Positions 36,930 to 49,831 of a stretch of 64,000 bases of DNA are shown here, one piece after another (position 1 is the stretch's first letter; every line of letters begins with the position of its first letter). This stretch comes from Gordius sp. MW1 (Eukaryota; Nematomorpha; Gordioida; Gordea; Gordiidae). Location: NCBI GenBank assembly GCA_964036665.1, contig OZ038529.1, positions 16,252,060-16,316,059 of the forward strand, read 5' to 3'. The notes under the pieces were generated by a model, which searched no databases, had not been told where the DNA came from, and saw only the letters and a program-made list of their open reading frames with translations. A program made the position numbers and the translations under genes.

Positions 36930-38644
36930 CGAGGATAATAGGATTCTCAAATTGGCTTACTTTTATATATTTTTTCATGCTCTTTCACATAGAATCGAAA
37001 AAAATAAATATTTTTACCTCAAAATTTTTCACATATTTTTCTTTCAACCGTATGTATCCGATGAAAGTTGTCGTTTTCAGACGTGGTTTCGATGATAATA
37101 AGTAAAAAATTATCGGAATCAGAAAACTATTACTTTAAAATCATGATCGCATAGTGCATTTTTGAAAAATTAAGCACTCACGTTGCGATACAACAAACTA
37201 ATCGCAACAATAAAACGTTGTCTTTTGTCAAAATGATAGTTCTCGCAGCTTAAAACCTCTTTTCGGAAGTCAATCGAGGATAATAGGATTCTCAAATTGG
37301 CTTACTTTTATATATTTTTTCATGCTCTTTTACATAGAATCGAAAAAAATAAATATTTTTACCTCAAAATTTTTCACATATTTTTATTTGAACCGTATTC
37401 ATCCGATGAAAAATATCGTTTTCAGACGTGGTTTCTATGATCCCAAGTAAAAATTTATCAGAATCTGAAAACTATTACTTTGAAATCATGATCGCATACA
37501 GCCATTTTCAAAAATTAAGCACTCACGTTGCGATACAACAAACTAATCGCAACAATAAAACGTTGTCTTTTGTCAAAATGATAGTTCTCGCAGCTTAAAA
37601 CCTCTTTTCGGAAGTCAATCGAGGATAATAGGATTCTCAAATTGGCTTACTTTTATATATTTTTTTATGCTCTTTCACATAGAATCGAAAAAAATAAATA
37701 TTTTTACCTCAAAATTTTTTACATATTTTTCTTTGAACCGTATTCATCCGATGAAAGTTGTCGTTTTCAGACGTAGTTTCCATGATAAAAAGTAAAAATT
37801 TATCAGAATCAGAAAACTATTACTTTGATATCATGGTCGCATAATGCATTTTTGAAAAATTAAGCACTCACGTTGCGATACAACAAACTAATCGCAACAA
37901 TAAAACGTTGTCTTTTGTCAAAATGATAGTTCTCGCAGCTTAAAACCTCTTTTCGGAAGTCAATCGAGGATAATAGGATTCTCAAATTGCCTTACTTTTA
38001 TATATTTTTTTATGCTCTTTCACATAGAATCGAAAAAAATAAATGTTTTTACCTCAAAATTTTTCACATATTTTTCTTTCAACCGTATGCATCCGATGAA
38101 AGTTGTCGTTTTCAGACGTGGTTTCCATGATAAAAAGTAAAAATTTATCAGAATCAGAAAACTATTACTTTAAAATCATGATCGCATAATGCATTTTTGA
38201 AAAATTAAGCACTCACGTTGCGATACAACAAACTAATCGCAACAATAAAAGGTTGTCTTTTGTCAAAATGATAGTTCTCGCAGCTTAAAACCTCTTTGCG
38301 GAAGTCAATCGAGGATAATAGGATTCTCAGATTGGCTTACTTTTATATATTTTTTTACGCTCTTTCACATAGAATCGAAAAAAATAAATATTTTTACCTC
38401 AAAATTTTTCACATATTTTCTTTCAACCGTATGTATCCGATGAAAGTTGTCGTTTTCAGACGTGGTTTCTATGATCCCAAGTAAAAATTTATCAGAATCT
38501 GAAAACTATTACCTTGAAATCATGATCGCATAGAGCCATTATTAAGCACTCACGTTGCGATACAACAAACTAATCGCAACAATAAAACGTTGTCTTTTGT
38601 CAAAATGATAGTTCTCGCAGCTTAAAACCTCTTTTCGGAAGTCA
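36930..38644 (+). repeat. 5-monomer tandem duplication (1715 bp), copy 1
   Basis: The segment is followed directly by a copy at 38645-40365: TTTTTATTTGAACC 37381/39096, subtype starts 38296/40011 and GCCATTATTAAGC 38535/40250. The same pair exists in the distant block at about 54843-58280 (56210/57927, 56449/58166, step 1717). The 5-monomer duplication therefore preceded the 17.9-kb one. Confidence 0.85.
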
Positions 38645-40365
38645 ATCGAGGATAATAGGATTCTCAAATTGGCTTACTTTTATATATTTTTTCATGCTCT
38701 TTCATAGAATCGAAAAAAATAAATATTTTTACCTCAAAATTTTTCACATATTTTTCTTTCAACCGTATGTATCCGATGAAAGTTGTCGTTTTCAGACGTG
38801 GTTTCGATGATAATAAGTAAAAATTTATCGGAATCAGAAAACTATTACTTTAAAATCATGATCGCATAGTGCATTTTTGAAAAATTAAGCACTCACGTTG
38901 CGATACAACAAACTAATCGCAACAATAAAACGTTGTCTTTTGTCAAAATGATAGTTCTCGCAGCTTAAAACCTCTTTTCGGAAGTCAATCGAGGATAATA
39001 GGATTCTCAAATTGGCTTACTTTTATATATTTTTTCATGCTCTTTTACATAGAATCGAAAAAAATAAATATTTTTACCTCAAAATTTTTCACATATTTTT
39101 ATTTGAACCGTATTCATCCGATGAAAAATATCGTTTTCAGACGTGGTTTCTATGATCCCAAGTAAAAATTTATCAGAATCTGAAAACTATTACTTTGAAA
39201 TCATGATCGCATAGAGCCATTTTCAAAAATTAAGCACTCACGTTGCGATACAACAAACTAATCGCAACAATAAAACGTTGTCTTTTGTCAAAATGATAGT
39301 TCTCGCAGCTTAAAACCTCTTTTCGGAAGTCAATCGAGGATAATAGGATTCTCAAATTGGCTTACTTTTATATATTTTTTTATGCTCTTTCACATAGAAT
39401 CGAAAAAAATAAATATTTTTACCTCAAAATTTTTTACATATTTTTCTTTGAACCGTATTCATCCGATGAAAGTTGTCGTTTTCAGACGTAGTTTCCATGA
39501 TAAAAAGTAAAAATTTATCAGAATCAGAAAACTATTACTTTGATATCATGATCGCATAATGCATTTTTGAAAAATTAAGCACTCACGTTGCGATACAACA
39601 AACTAATCGCAACAATAAAACGTTGTCTTTTGTCAAAATGATAGTTCTCGCAGCTTAAAACCTCTTTTCGGAAGTCAATCGAGGATAATAGGATTCTCAA
39701 ATTGCCTTACTTTTATATATTTTTTTATGCTCTTTCACATAGAATCGAAAAAAATAAATGTTTTTACCTCAAAATTTTTCACATATTTTTCTTTCAACCG
39801 TATGCATCCGATGAAAGTTGTCGTTTTCAGACGTGGTTTCCATGATAAAAAGTAAAAATTTATCAGAATCAGAAAACTATTACTTTGAAATCATGATCGC
39901 ATAATGCATTTTTGAAAAATTAAGCACTCACGTTGCGATACAACAAACTAATCGCAACAATAAAAGGTTGTCTTTTGTCAAAATGATAGTTCTCGCAGAT
40001 TAAAACCTCTTTGCGGAAGTCAATCGAGGATAATAGGATTCTCAGATTGGCTTACTTTTATATATTTTTTTACGCTCTTTCACATAGAATCGAAAAAAAT
40101 AAATATATTTACCTCAAAATTTTTCACATATTTTCTTTCAACCGTATGTATCCGATGAAAGTTGTCGTTTTCAGACGTGGTTTCTATGATCCCAAGTAAA
40201 AATTTATCAGAATCTGAAAACTATTACCTTGAAATCATGATCGCATAGAGCCATTATTAAGCACTCACGTTGCGATACAACAAACTAATCGCAACAATAA
40301 AACGTTGTCTTTTGTCAAAATGATAGTTCTCGCAGCTTAAAACCTCTTTTCGGAAGTCAATCGAG
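38645..40365 (+). repeat. 5-monomer tandem duplication (1715 bp), copy 2
   Basis: This is the second copy of 36930-38644. It contains a 2-base loss (CTCTTTCATAGAATCG, about 38698) not seen in the first. Its right end is marked by GAGGAAAATAGG at about 40360 in place of GAGGATAATAGG. Confidence 0.83.
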
Positions 40366-42170
40366 GAAAATAGGATTCTCAAATTGGCTTACTTTTATAT
40401 ATTTTTTTATGCTCTTTCACATAGAATCGAAAAAAATAAATATTTTTACCTAAAAATTTTTCACATATTTTTCTTTGAACCGTATTCATCCGATGAAAGC
40501 TGTCGTTTTCAGACGTGGTTTCCATGATAAAAAGTAAAAATTTATCAGAATAAGAAAACTATTACTTTGATATTATGATCGCATAATGCATTTTTGAAAA
40601 ATTAAGCACTCACGTTGCGATACAACAAACTAATCGCAACAATAAAACGTTGTCTTTTGTCAAAATGATAGTTCTCGCAGCTTAAAACCTCTTTTCGGAA
40701 GTCAATCGAGGATAATAGGATTCTCAAATTGGCTTACTTTTATATATTTTTTCATGCTCTTTCACATAGAATCGAAAAAAATAAATATTTTTACCTCAAA
40801 ATTTTTCACATCTTTTCTTTCAACCGTATGCATCCGATGAAAGTTGTCGTTTTCAGACGTGGTTTCCATGATAAAAAGTAAAAATTTATCAGAATCAGAA
40901 AACTATTACTTTTAAATCATGATCGCATAATGCATTTTTGAAAAATTAAGCACTCACGTTGCGATACAACAAACTAATCGCAACAATAAAAGGTTGTCTT
41001 TTGTCAAAATGATAGTTCTCGCAGCTTAAAACCTCTTTGCGGAAGTCAATCGAGGATAATAGGATTCTCAGATTGGCTTACTTTTATATATTTTTTTACG
41101 CTCTTTCACATAGAATCGAAAAAAATAAATATTTTTACCTCAAAATTTTTCACATATTTTTCTTTGGACCGTTTTTATCCGATGAAAGTTGTCGTTTTCA
41201 GACGTGGTTTCTATGATCCCAAGTAATAATTTATCAGTATCTGAAAACTATTACTTTGAAATCATGATCGCATAGAGCCATTTTCAAGGATTAAGCATCA
41301 CGTTGCGATACAACAAACTAATCGCAACAATGAAACGTTGTCTTTTGTCAAATGATAGTTCTCGCAGCTTAAAACCTCTTTTCGGAAGTCAATCGAGGAT
41401 AATAGGATTCTCAAATTGGCTTACTTTTATATATTTTTTCATGCTCTTTCACATAGAATCGAAAAAAATAAATATTTTTACCTCAAAATTTTTCACATAT
41501 TTTTCTTTGAACCGTATTCATCCGATGAAAGTTGTCGTTTTCAGACGTGGTTTCTATGATCCCAAGTAAAAATTTATCAGAATCTAAAAACTATTACTTT
41601 GAAATCATAATCGCATAAAGGAGTTTTCAAAAATTCAGCACTCACGTTGCGATACAACAAACTTATCGCAACAATAAAACGTTGTCTTTTGTCAAAATAA
41701 ATAGTTCTGGCAGCTTAAAACCTCTTTTCGGAAGTAAATCGAGGATAATAGGATTCTCAAATTGGCTTACTTTTATATTTTTTTTCATGCTCTTTCACAT
41801 AGAATCGAAAAAAATAAATATTTTTACCTCAAAATTTTTCACATATTTTTCTTTCAACCGTATGTATCCGATGAAAGTTGTCGTTTTCAGACGTGGTTTC
41901 GATGATAATAAGTAAAAATTTATCGGAATCAGAAAACTATTACTTTAAAATCATGATCGCATAGTGCATTTTTGAAAAATTAAGCACTCACGTTGCGATA
42001 CAACAAACTAATCGCAACAATAAAACGTTCTCTTTTGTCAAAATCATAGTTCTCGCAGCTTAAAACCTCTTTTCGGAAGTCAATCGAGGATAATAGGATT
42101 CTCAAATTGGCTTACTTTTATATATTTTTTCATGCTCTTTCACATAGAATCGAAAAAAATAAATATTTTT
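38997..42170 (+). repeat. 3.2-kb block duplicated at +6203, copy B
   Basis: This is the partner of 32795-35965. It is also part of the larger 17.9-kb-offset block, so the same monomers have at least three representatives (about 33.8, 40.0 and 57.9 kb). Confidence 0.83.
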
Positions 42171-43640
42171 ACCTCAAAATTTTTCACATCTTTTTCTTTC
42201 AACCGTATGCATCCGATGAAAGTTGTCGTTTTCAGACGTGGTTTCCATGATAAAAAGTAAAAATTTATCAGAATCAGAAAACTATTACTTTTAAATCATG
42301 ATCGCATAATGCATTTTTGAAAAATTAAGCACTCACGTTGCGATACAACAAACTAATCGCAACAATAAAAGGTTGTCTTTTGTCAAAATGATAGTTCTCG
42401 CAGCTTAAAACCTCTTTGCGGAAGTCAATCGAGGATAATAGGATTCTCAGATTGGCTTACTTTTATATATTTTTTTACGCTCTTTCACATAGAATCGAAA
42501 AAAATAAATATTTTTAACTCAAAATTTTTCACATATTTTTCTTTGGACCGTTTTTATCCGATGAAAGTTGTCGTTTTCAGACGTGGTTTCTATGATCCCA
42601 AGTAATAATTTATCAGTATCTGAAAACTATTACTTTGAAATCATGATCGCATAGAGCCATTTTCAAGGATTAAGCATCACGTTGCGATACAACAAACTAA
42701 TCGCAACAATGAAACGTTGTCTTTTGTCAAATGATAGTTCTCGCAGCTTAAAACCTCTTTTCGGAAGTCAATCGAGAATAATAGGATTCTCAAATTGGCT
42801 TACTTTTATATATTTTTTCATGCTCTTGAACATAGAATCGAAAAAAATAAATATTTTTACCTCAAAATTTTTCACATATTTTTCTTTGAACCGTATTCAT
42901 CCGATGAAAGTTGTCGTTTTCAGACGTGGTTTATATGATCCCAAGTAAAAATTTATCAGAATCTAAAAACTATTACTTTGAAATCATAATCGCATAAAGC
43001 AGTTTTCAAAAATTCAGCACTCACGTTGCGATACAACAAACTTATCGCAACAATAAAACGTTGTCTTTTGTCAAAATAAATAGTTCTGGCAGATTAAAAC
43101 CTCTTTTCGGAAGTAAATCGAGGATAATAGGATTCTCAAATTGGCTTACTTTTATATATTTTTTCATGCTCTTTCACATAGAATCGAAAAAAATAAATAT
43201 TTTTACCTCAAAATTTTTCACATATTTTTCTTTCAACCGTATGTATCCGATGAAAGTTGTCGTTTTCAGACGTGGTTTCGATGATAATAAGTAAAAACTT
43301 ATCGGAATCAGAAAACTATTACTTTAAAATCATGATCGCATAGTGCATTTTTGAAAAATTAAGCACTCACGTTGCGATACAACAAACTAATCGCAACAAT
43401 AAAACGTTGTCTTTTGTCAAAATCATAGTTCTCGCAGCTTAAAACCTCTTTTCGGAAGTCAATAGAGGATAATAGGATTCTCAAATTGGCTTACTTTTAT
43501 ATTTTTTTTCATGCTCTTTCACATAGAATCGAAAAAAATAAATATTTTTACCTCAAAATTTTTCACATATTTTTCTTTCAACCGTTTTTATCCGATGAAA
43601 GTTGTCGTTTTCAGACGTGGTTTCTATGATCCCAAGTAAT
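42040..43640 (+). repeat. 5-monomer duplication (1724-1727 bp), copy 1
   Basis: The segment matches about 43765-45367: AAATCATAG 42041/43765, subtype starts 42682/44409 and 43061/44788, and CAATAGAGG 43461/45188. The shared rare CTCTTGAACATAG (about 42822/44549) and GGTTTATATGATCC support a recent event. The 3-bp drift is an expanded T-run near 44196. Confidence 0.87.
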
Positions 43641-43764
43641 AATTTATTAGAATCTGAAAACTATTACTTTAAAATCATGATCGCATAGAGCCATTTTCAA
43701 AAATTAAGCACTCACGTTGCGATACATCAAACTAATCGCAACGATAAAACGTTGTCTTTTGTCA

Positions 43765-45367
43765 AAATCATAGTTCTCGCAGCTTAAAACCTCTTTTCGG
43801 AAGTCAATCGAGGATAATAGGATTCTGAAATTGGCTTACTTTTATATATTTTTTCATGCTCTTTCACATAGAATCGAAAAAAATAAATATTTTTACCTCA
43901 AAATTTTTCACATCTTTTTCTTTCAACCGTATGCATCCGATGAAAGTTGTCGTTTTCAGACGTGGTTTCCATGATAAAAAGTAAAAATTTATCAGAATCA
44001 GAAAACTATTACTTTTAAATCATGATCGCATAATGCATTTTTGAAAAATTAAGCACTCACGTTGCGATACAACAAACTAATCGCAACAATAAAAGGTTGT
44101 CTTTTGTCAAAATGATAGTTCTCGCAGCTTAAAACCTCTTTGCGGAAGTCAATCGAGGATAATAGGATTCTCAGATTGGCTTACTTTTATATATTTTTTT
44201 TTTACGCTCTTTCACATAGAATCGAAAAAAATAAATATTTTTACCTCAAAATTTTTCACATATTTTTCTTTGGACCGTTTTTATCCGATAAAAGTTGTCG
44301 TTTTCAGACGTGGTTTCTATGATCCCAAGTAATAATTTATCAGTATCTGAAAACTATTACTTTGAAATCATGATCGCATAGAGCCATTTTCAAGGATTAA
44401 GCATCACGTTGCGATACCCCAAACTAATCGCAACAATGAAACGTTGTCTTTTGTCAAATGATAGTTCTCGCAGCTTAAAACCTCTTTTCGGAAGTCAATC
44501 GAGAATAATAGGATTCTCAAATTGGCTTACTTTTATATATTTTTTCATGCTCTTGAACATAGAATCGAAAAAAATAAATATTTTTACCTCAAAATTTTTC
44601 ACATATTTTTCTTTGAACCGTATTCATCCGATGAAAGTTGTCGTTTTCAGACGTGGTTTATATGATCCCAAGTAAAAATTTATCAGAATCTAAAAACTAT
44701 TACTTTGAAATCATAATCGCATAAAGCAGTTTTCAAAAATTCAGCACTCACGTTGCGATACAACAAACTTATCGCAACAATAAAACGTTGTCTTTTGTCA
44801 AAATAAATAGTTCTGGCAGCTTAAAACCTCTTTTCGGAAGTAAATCGAGGATAATAGGATTCTCAAATTGGCTTACTTTTATATATTTTTTCATGCTCTT
44901 TCACATAGAATCGAAAAAAATAAATATTTTTACCTCAAAATTTTTCACATATTTTTCTTTCAACCGTATGTATCCGATGAAAGTTGTCGTTTTCAGACGT
45001 GGTTTCGATGATAATAAGTAAAAACTTATCGGAATCAGAAAACTATTACTTTAAAATCATGATCGCATAGTGCATTTTTGAAAAATTAAGCACTCACGTT
45101 GCGATACAACAAACTAATCGCAACAATAAAACGTTGTCTTTTGTCAAAATCATAGTTCTCGCAGCTTAAAACCTCTTTTCGGAAGTCAATAGAGGATAAT
45201 AGGATTCTCAAATTGGCTTACTTTTATATTTTTTTTCATGCTCTTTCACATAGAATCGAAAAAAATAAATATTTTTACCTCAAAATTTTTCACATATTTT
45301 TCTTTCAACCGTTTTTATCCGATGAAAGTTGTCGTTTTCAGACGTGGTTTCTATGATCCCAAGTAAT
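43765..45367 (+). repeat. 5-monomer duplication (1724-1727 bp), copy 2
   Basis: This is the partner of 42040-43640. It has private changes, such as GATACCCCAAAC (about 44413), CCGATAAAAG (about 44285) and the T9 run near 44196. Confidence 0.85.
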
Positions 45368-46050
45368 AATTTATCAGTATCTGAAAACTATTACTTTGAA
45401 ATCATGATCGCATAGAGCCATTTTTAAAAATTAAGCATCACGTTGCGATACAACAAACTAATCGCAACAATGAAACGTTGTCTTTTGTCAAATGATAGTT
45501 CTCGCAGCTTAAAACCTCTTTTCGGAAGTCAATCGAGGATAATAGGATTCTCAAATTGGCTTACTTTTATATATTTTTTCATGCTCTTTCACATAGAATC
45601 AAAAAAAATAAATATTTTTACCTCAAAATTTTTCACATATTTTTCTTTGAACCGTATTCATCCGATGAAAGTTGTCGTTTTCAGACGTGGTTTCTATGAT
45701 CCCAAGTAAAAATTTATCAGAATCTAAAAACTATTACTTTGAAATCATGATCGCATAGAGCCATTTTCAAAAATTAAGCACTCCCGTTGCGATACAACAA
45801 ACTAATCGCAACAATAAAACGAGGTCTTTTGTCAAAATGATAGTTCTCGCAGCTTAAAACCTCTTTTCGGAAGTCAATCGAGGATAATAGGATTCTCAAA
45901 TTGGCTTACTTTTATATATTTTTTCATGCTCTTTCACATAGAATCGAAAAAAATAAATATTTTTACCTCAAAATTTTTCACATATTTTTCTTTGAACCGT
46001 ATTCATCCGATGAAAGATATCGTTTTCAGACGTGGTTTCTATGATCCCAA
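44850..46050 (+). repeat. Block duplicated at +3781 (11 monomers), copy A
   Basis: The block matches about 48631-49831: CAATAGAGG 45188/48969 and CAATGAAACG subtype 45443/49224, with the rare GAATCAAAAAAAATAAAT shared at about 45597/49378. It ends at the unusual shortened AAGTAATTTTATCAG near 46049. Confidence 0.82.
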
Positions 46051-48630
46051 GTAATTTTATCAGTATCTGAAAACTATTACTTTGAAATCATGATCGCATA
46101 GAGCCATTTTTAAAAATTAAGCATCACGTTGCGATACAACAAACTAATCGCAACAATGAAACGTTGTCTTTTGTCAAATGATAGTTCTCGCAGCTTAAAA
46201 CCTCTTTTCGGAAGTCAATCGAGGATAATAGGATTCTCAAATTGGCTTACTTTTATATATTTTTTTATGCTCTTTCACATAGAATCGAAAAAAATAAATA
46301 TTTTTACCTCAAAATTTTTCACATATTTTTCTTTCAACCGTATGCATCCGATGAAAGTTGTCGTTTTCAGACGTGGTTTCCATGATAAAAAGTAAAAATT
46401 TATCAGAATCAGAAAACTATTACTTTGAAATCATGATCGCATAATGCATTTTTGAAAAATTAAGCACTCAGGTTGCGATACAACAAACTTATCCCAACAA
46501 TAAAACGTTGTCTTTTGTCAAAATAAATAGTTCTGGCAGCTTAAAACCTCTTTTCGGAAGTAAATCGAGGATAATAGGATTCTCAAATTGGCTTACTTTT
46601 ATATATTTTTTCATGCTCTTTCACATAGAATCGAAAAAAATAAATATTTTTACCTCAAAATTTTTCACATATTTTTCTTTCAACCGTATGCATCCGATGA
46701 AAGTTGTCGTTTTCAGACGTGGTTTCTATGATCCCAAGTAAAAATTTATCAGAATCTGAAAACTATTACTTTGAAATCATGATCGCATAGAGCCATTTTC
46801 AAAAATTAAGCACTCACGTTGCGATACAACAAACTAATCGCAACAATAAAACGTTGTCTTTTGTCAAAATGATAGTTCTCGCAGCTTAAAACCTCTTTTC
46901 GGAAGTCAATCGAGGATAATAGGATTCTCAAATTGGCTTACTTTTATATATTTTTTTATGCTCTTTCACATAGAATCGAAAAAAATAAATATTTTTACCT
47001 CAAAATTTTTTACATATTTTTCTTTGAACCGTATTCATCCGATGAAAGTTGTCGTTTTCAGACGTAGTTTCCATGATAAAAAGTAAAAATTTATCAGAAT
47101 CAGAAAACTATTACTTTGATATCATGATCGCATAATGCATTTTTGAAAAATTAAGCACTCACGTTGCGATACAACAAACTAATCGCAACAATAAAACGTT
47201 GTCTTTTGTCAAAATGATAGTTCTCGCAGCTTAAAACCTCTTTTCGGAAGTCAATCGAGGATAATAGGATTCTCAAATTGCCTTACTTTTATATATTTTT
47301 TTATGCTCTTTCACATAGAATCGAAAAAAATAAATGTTTTTACCTCAAAATTTTTCACATATTTTCTTTCACCCGTATGTATCCGATGAAAGTTGTCGTT
47401 TTCAGACGTGGTTTCTATGATCCCAAGTAAAAATTTATCAGAATCTGAAAACTATTACCTTGAAATCATGATCGCATAGAGCCATTATTAAGCACTCACG
47501 TTGCGATACAACAAACTAATCGCAACAATAAAACGTTGTCTTTTGTCAAAATGATAGTTCTCGCAGCTTAAAACCTCTTTGCGGAAGTCAATCGAGGATA
47601 ATAGGATTCTCAGATTGGCTTACTTTTATATATTTTTTTACGCTCTTTCACATAGAATCGAAAAAAATAAATATTTTTACCTCAAAATTTTTCACATATT
47701 TTTCTTTGGACCGTTTTTATCCGATGAAAGTTGTCGTTTTCAGACGTGGTTTCTATGATCCCAAGTAATAATTTATCAGTATCTGAAAACTATTACTTTG
47801 AAATCATGATCCCATAGAGCCATTTTCAAGGATTAAGCATCACGTTGCGATACAACAAACTAATCGCAACAATGAAACGTTGTCTTTTGTCAAATGATAG
47901 TTCTCGCAGCTTAAAACCTCTTTTCGGAAGTCAATCGAGGATAATAGGATTCTCAAATTGGCTTACTTTTATATATTTTTTCATGCTCTTTCACATAGAA
48001 TCGAAAAAAATAAATATTTTTACCTCAAAATTTTTCACATATTTTTCTTTGAACCGTATTCATCCGATGAAAGTTGTCGTTTTCAGACGTGGTTTCTATG
48101 ATCCCAAGTAAAAATTTATCAGAATCTAAAAACTATTACTTTGAAATCATAATCGCATAAAGCAGTTTTCAAAAATTCAGCACTCACGTTGCGATACAAC
48201 AAACTTATCGCAACAATAAAACGTTGTCTTTTGTCAAAATAAATAGTTCTGGCAGCTTAAAACCTCTTTTCGGAAGTAAATCGAGGATAATAGGATTCTC
48301 AAATTGGCTTACTTTTATATTTTTTTTCATGCTCTTTCACATAGAATCGAAAAAAATAAATATTTTTACCTCAAAATTTTTCACATATTTTTCTTTCAAC
48401 CGTATGTATCCGATGAAAGTTGTCGTTTTCAGACGTGGTTTCGATGATAATAAGTAAAAATTTATCGGAATCAGAAAACTATTACTTTAAAATCATGATC
48501 GCATAGTGCATTTTTGAAAAATTAAGCACTCACGTTGCGATACAACAAACTAATCGCAACAATAAAACGTTGTCTTTTGTCAAAATCATAGTTCTCGCAG
48601 CTTAAAACCTCTTTTCGGAAGTCAATCGAG

Positions 48631-49831
48631 GATAATAGGATTCTCAAATTGGCTTACTTTTATATATTTTTTCATGCTCTTTCACATAGAATCGAAAAAA
48701 ATAAATATTTTTACCTCAAAATTTTTCACATATTTTTCTTTCAACCGTATGTATCCGATGAAAGTTGTCGTTTTCAGACGTGGTTTCGATGATAATAAGT
48801 AAAAACTTATCGGAATCAGAAAACTATTACTTTAAAATCATGATCGCATAGTGCATTTTTGAAAAATTAAGCACTCACGTTGCGATACAACAAACTAATC
48901 GCAACAATAAAACGTTGTCTTTTGTCAAAATCATAGTTCTCGCAGCTTAAAACCTCTTTTCGGAAGTCAATAGAGGATAATAGGATTCTCAAATTGGCTT
49001 ACTTTTATATATTTTTTCATGCTCTTTCACATAGAATCGAAAAAAATAAATACATTTACCTCAAAATTTTTCACATATTTTTCTTTCAACCGTTTTTATC
49101 CGATGAAAGTTGTCGTTTTCAGACGTGGTTTCTATGATCCCAAGTAATAATTTATCAGTATCTGAAAACTATTACTTTGAAATCATGATCGCATAGAGCC
49201 ATTTTTAAAAATTAAGCATCACGTTGCGATACAACAAACTAATCGCAACAATGAAACGTTGTCTTTTGTCAAATGATAGTTCTCGCAGCTTAAAACCTCT
49301 TTTCGGAAGTCAATCGAGGATAATAGGATTCTCAAATTGGCTTACTTTTATATATTTTTTCATGCTCTTTCACATAGAATCAAAAAAAATAAATATTTTT
49401 ACCTCAAAATTTTTCACATATTTTTCTTTGAACCGTATTCATCCGATGAAAGTTGTCGTTTTCAGACGTGGTTTCTATGATCCCAAGTAAAAATTTATCA
49501 GAATCTAAAAACTATTACTTTGAAATCATGATCGCATAGAGCCATTTTCAAAAATTAAGCACTCCCGTTGCGATACAACAAACTAATCGCAACAATAAAA
49601 CGAGGTCTTTTGTCAAAATGATAGTTCTCGCAGCTTAAAACCTCTTTTCGGAAGTCAATCGAGGATAATAGGATTCTCAAATTGGCTTACTTTTATATAT
49701 TTTTTCATGCTCTTTCACATAGAATCGAAAAAAATAAATATTTTTACCTCAAAATTTTTCACATATTTTTCTTTGAACCGTATTCATCCGATGAAAGATA
49801 TCGTTTTCAGACGTGGTTTCTATGATCCCAA
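48631..49831 (+). repeat. Block duplicated at +3781, copy B
   Basis: This is the partner of 44850-46050. It has TAAATACATTTACC near 49050 in place of TAAATATTTTTACC. It leads directly into the displaced middle-domain block. Confidence 0.8.

Larger units (their letters stand above)
35970..43640 (+). repeat. 7.7-kb block duplicated ~17.9 kb away, copy A
   Basis: The block matches about 53883-61561 at offsets drifting from 17,913 to 17,921. Anchors are 36061/53974, 36493/54406, 36872/54785, 38296/56210, 40011/57927, 41303/59219, 41682/59598, 42682/60599 and 43461/61382. The drift comes from small indels, and scattered substitutions show the copies are older than the 9600-bp pair. Confidence 0.88.
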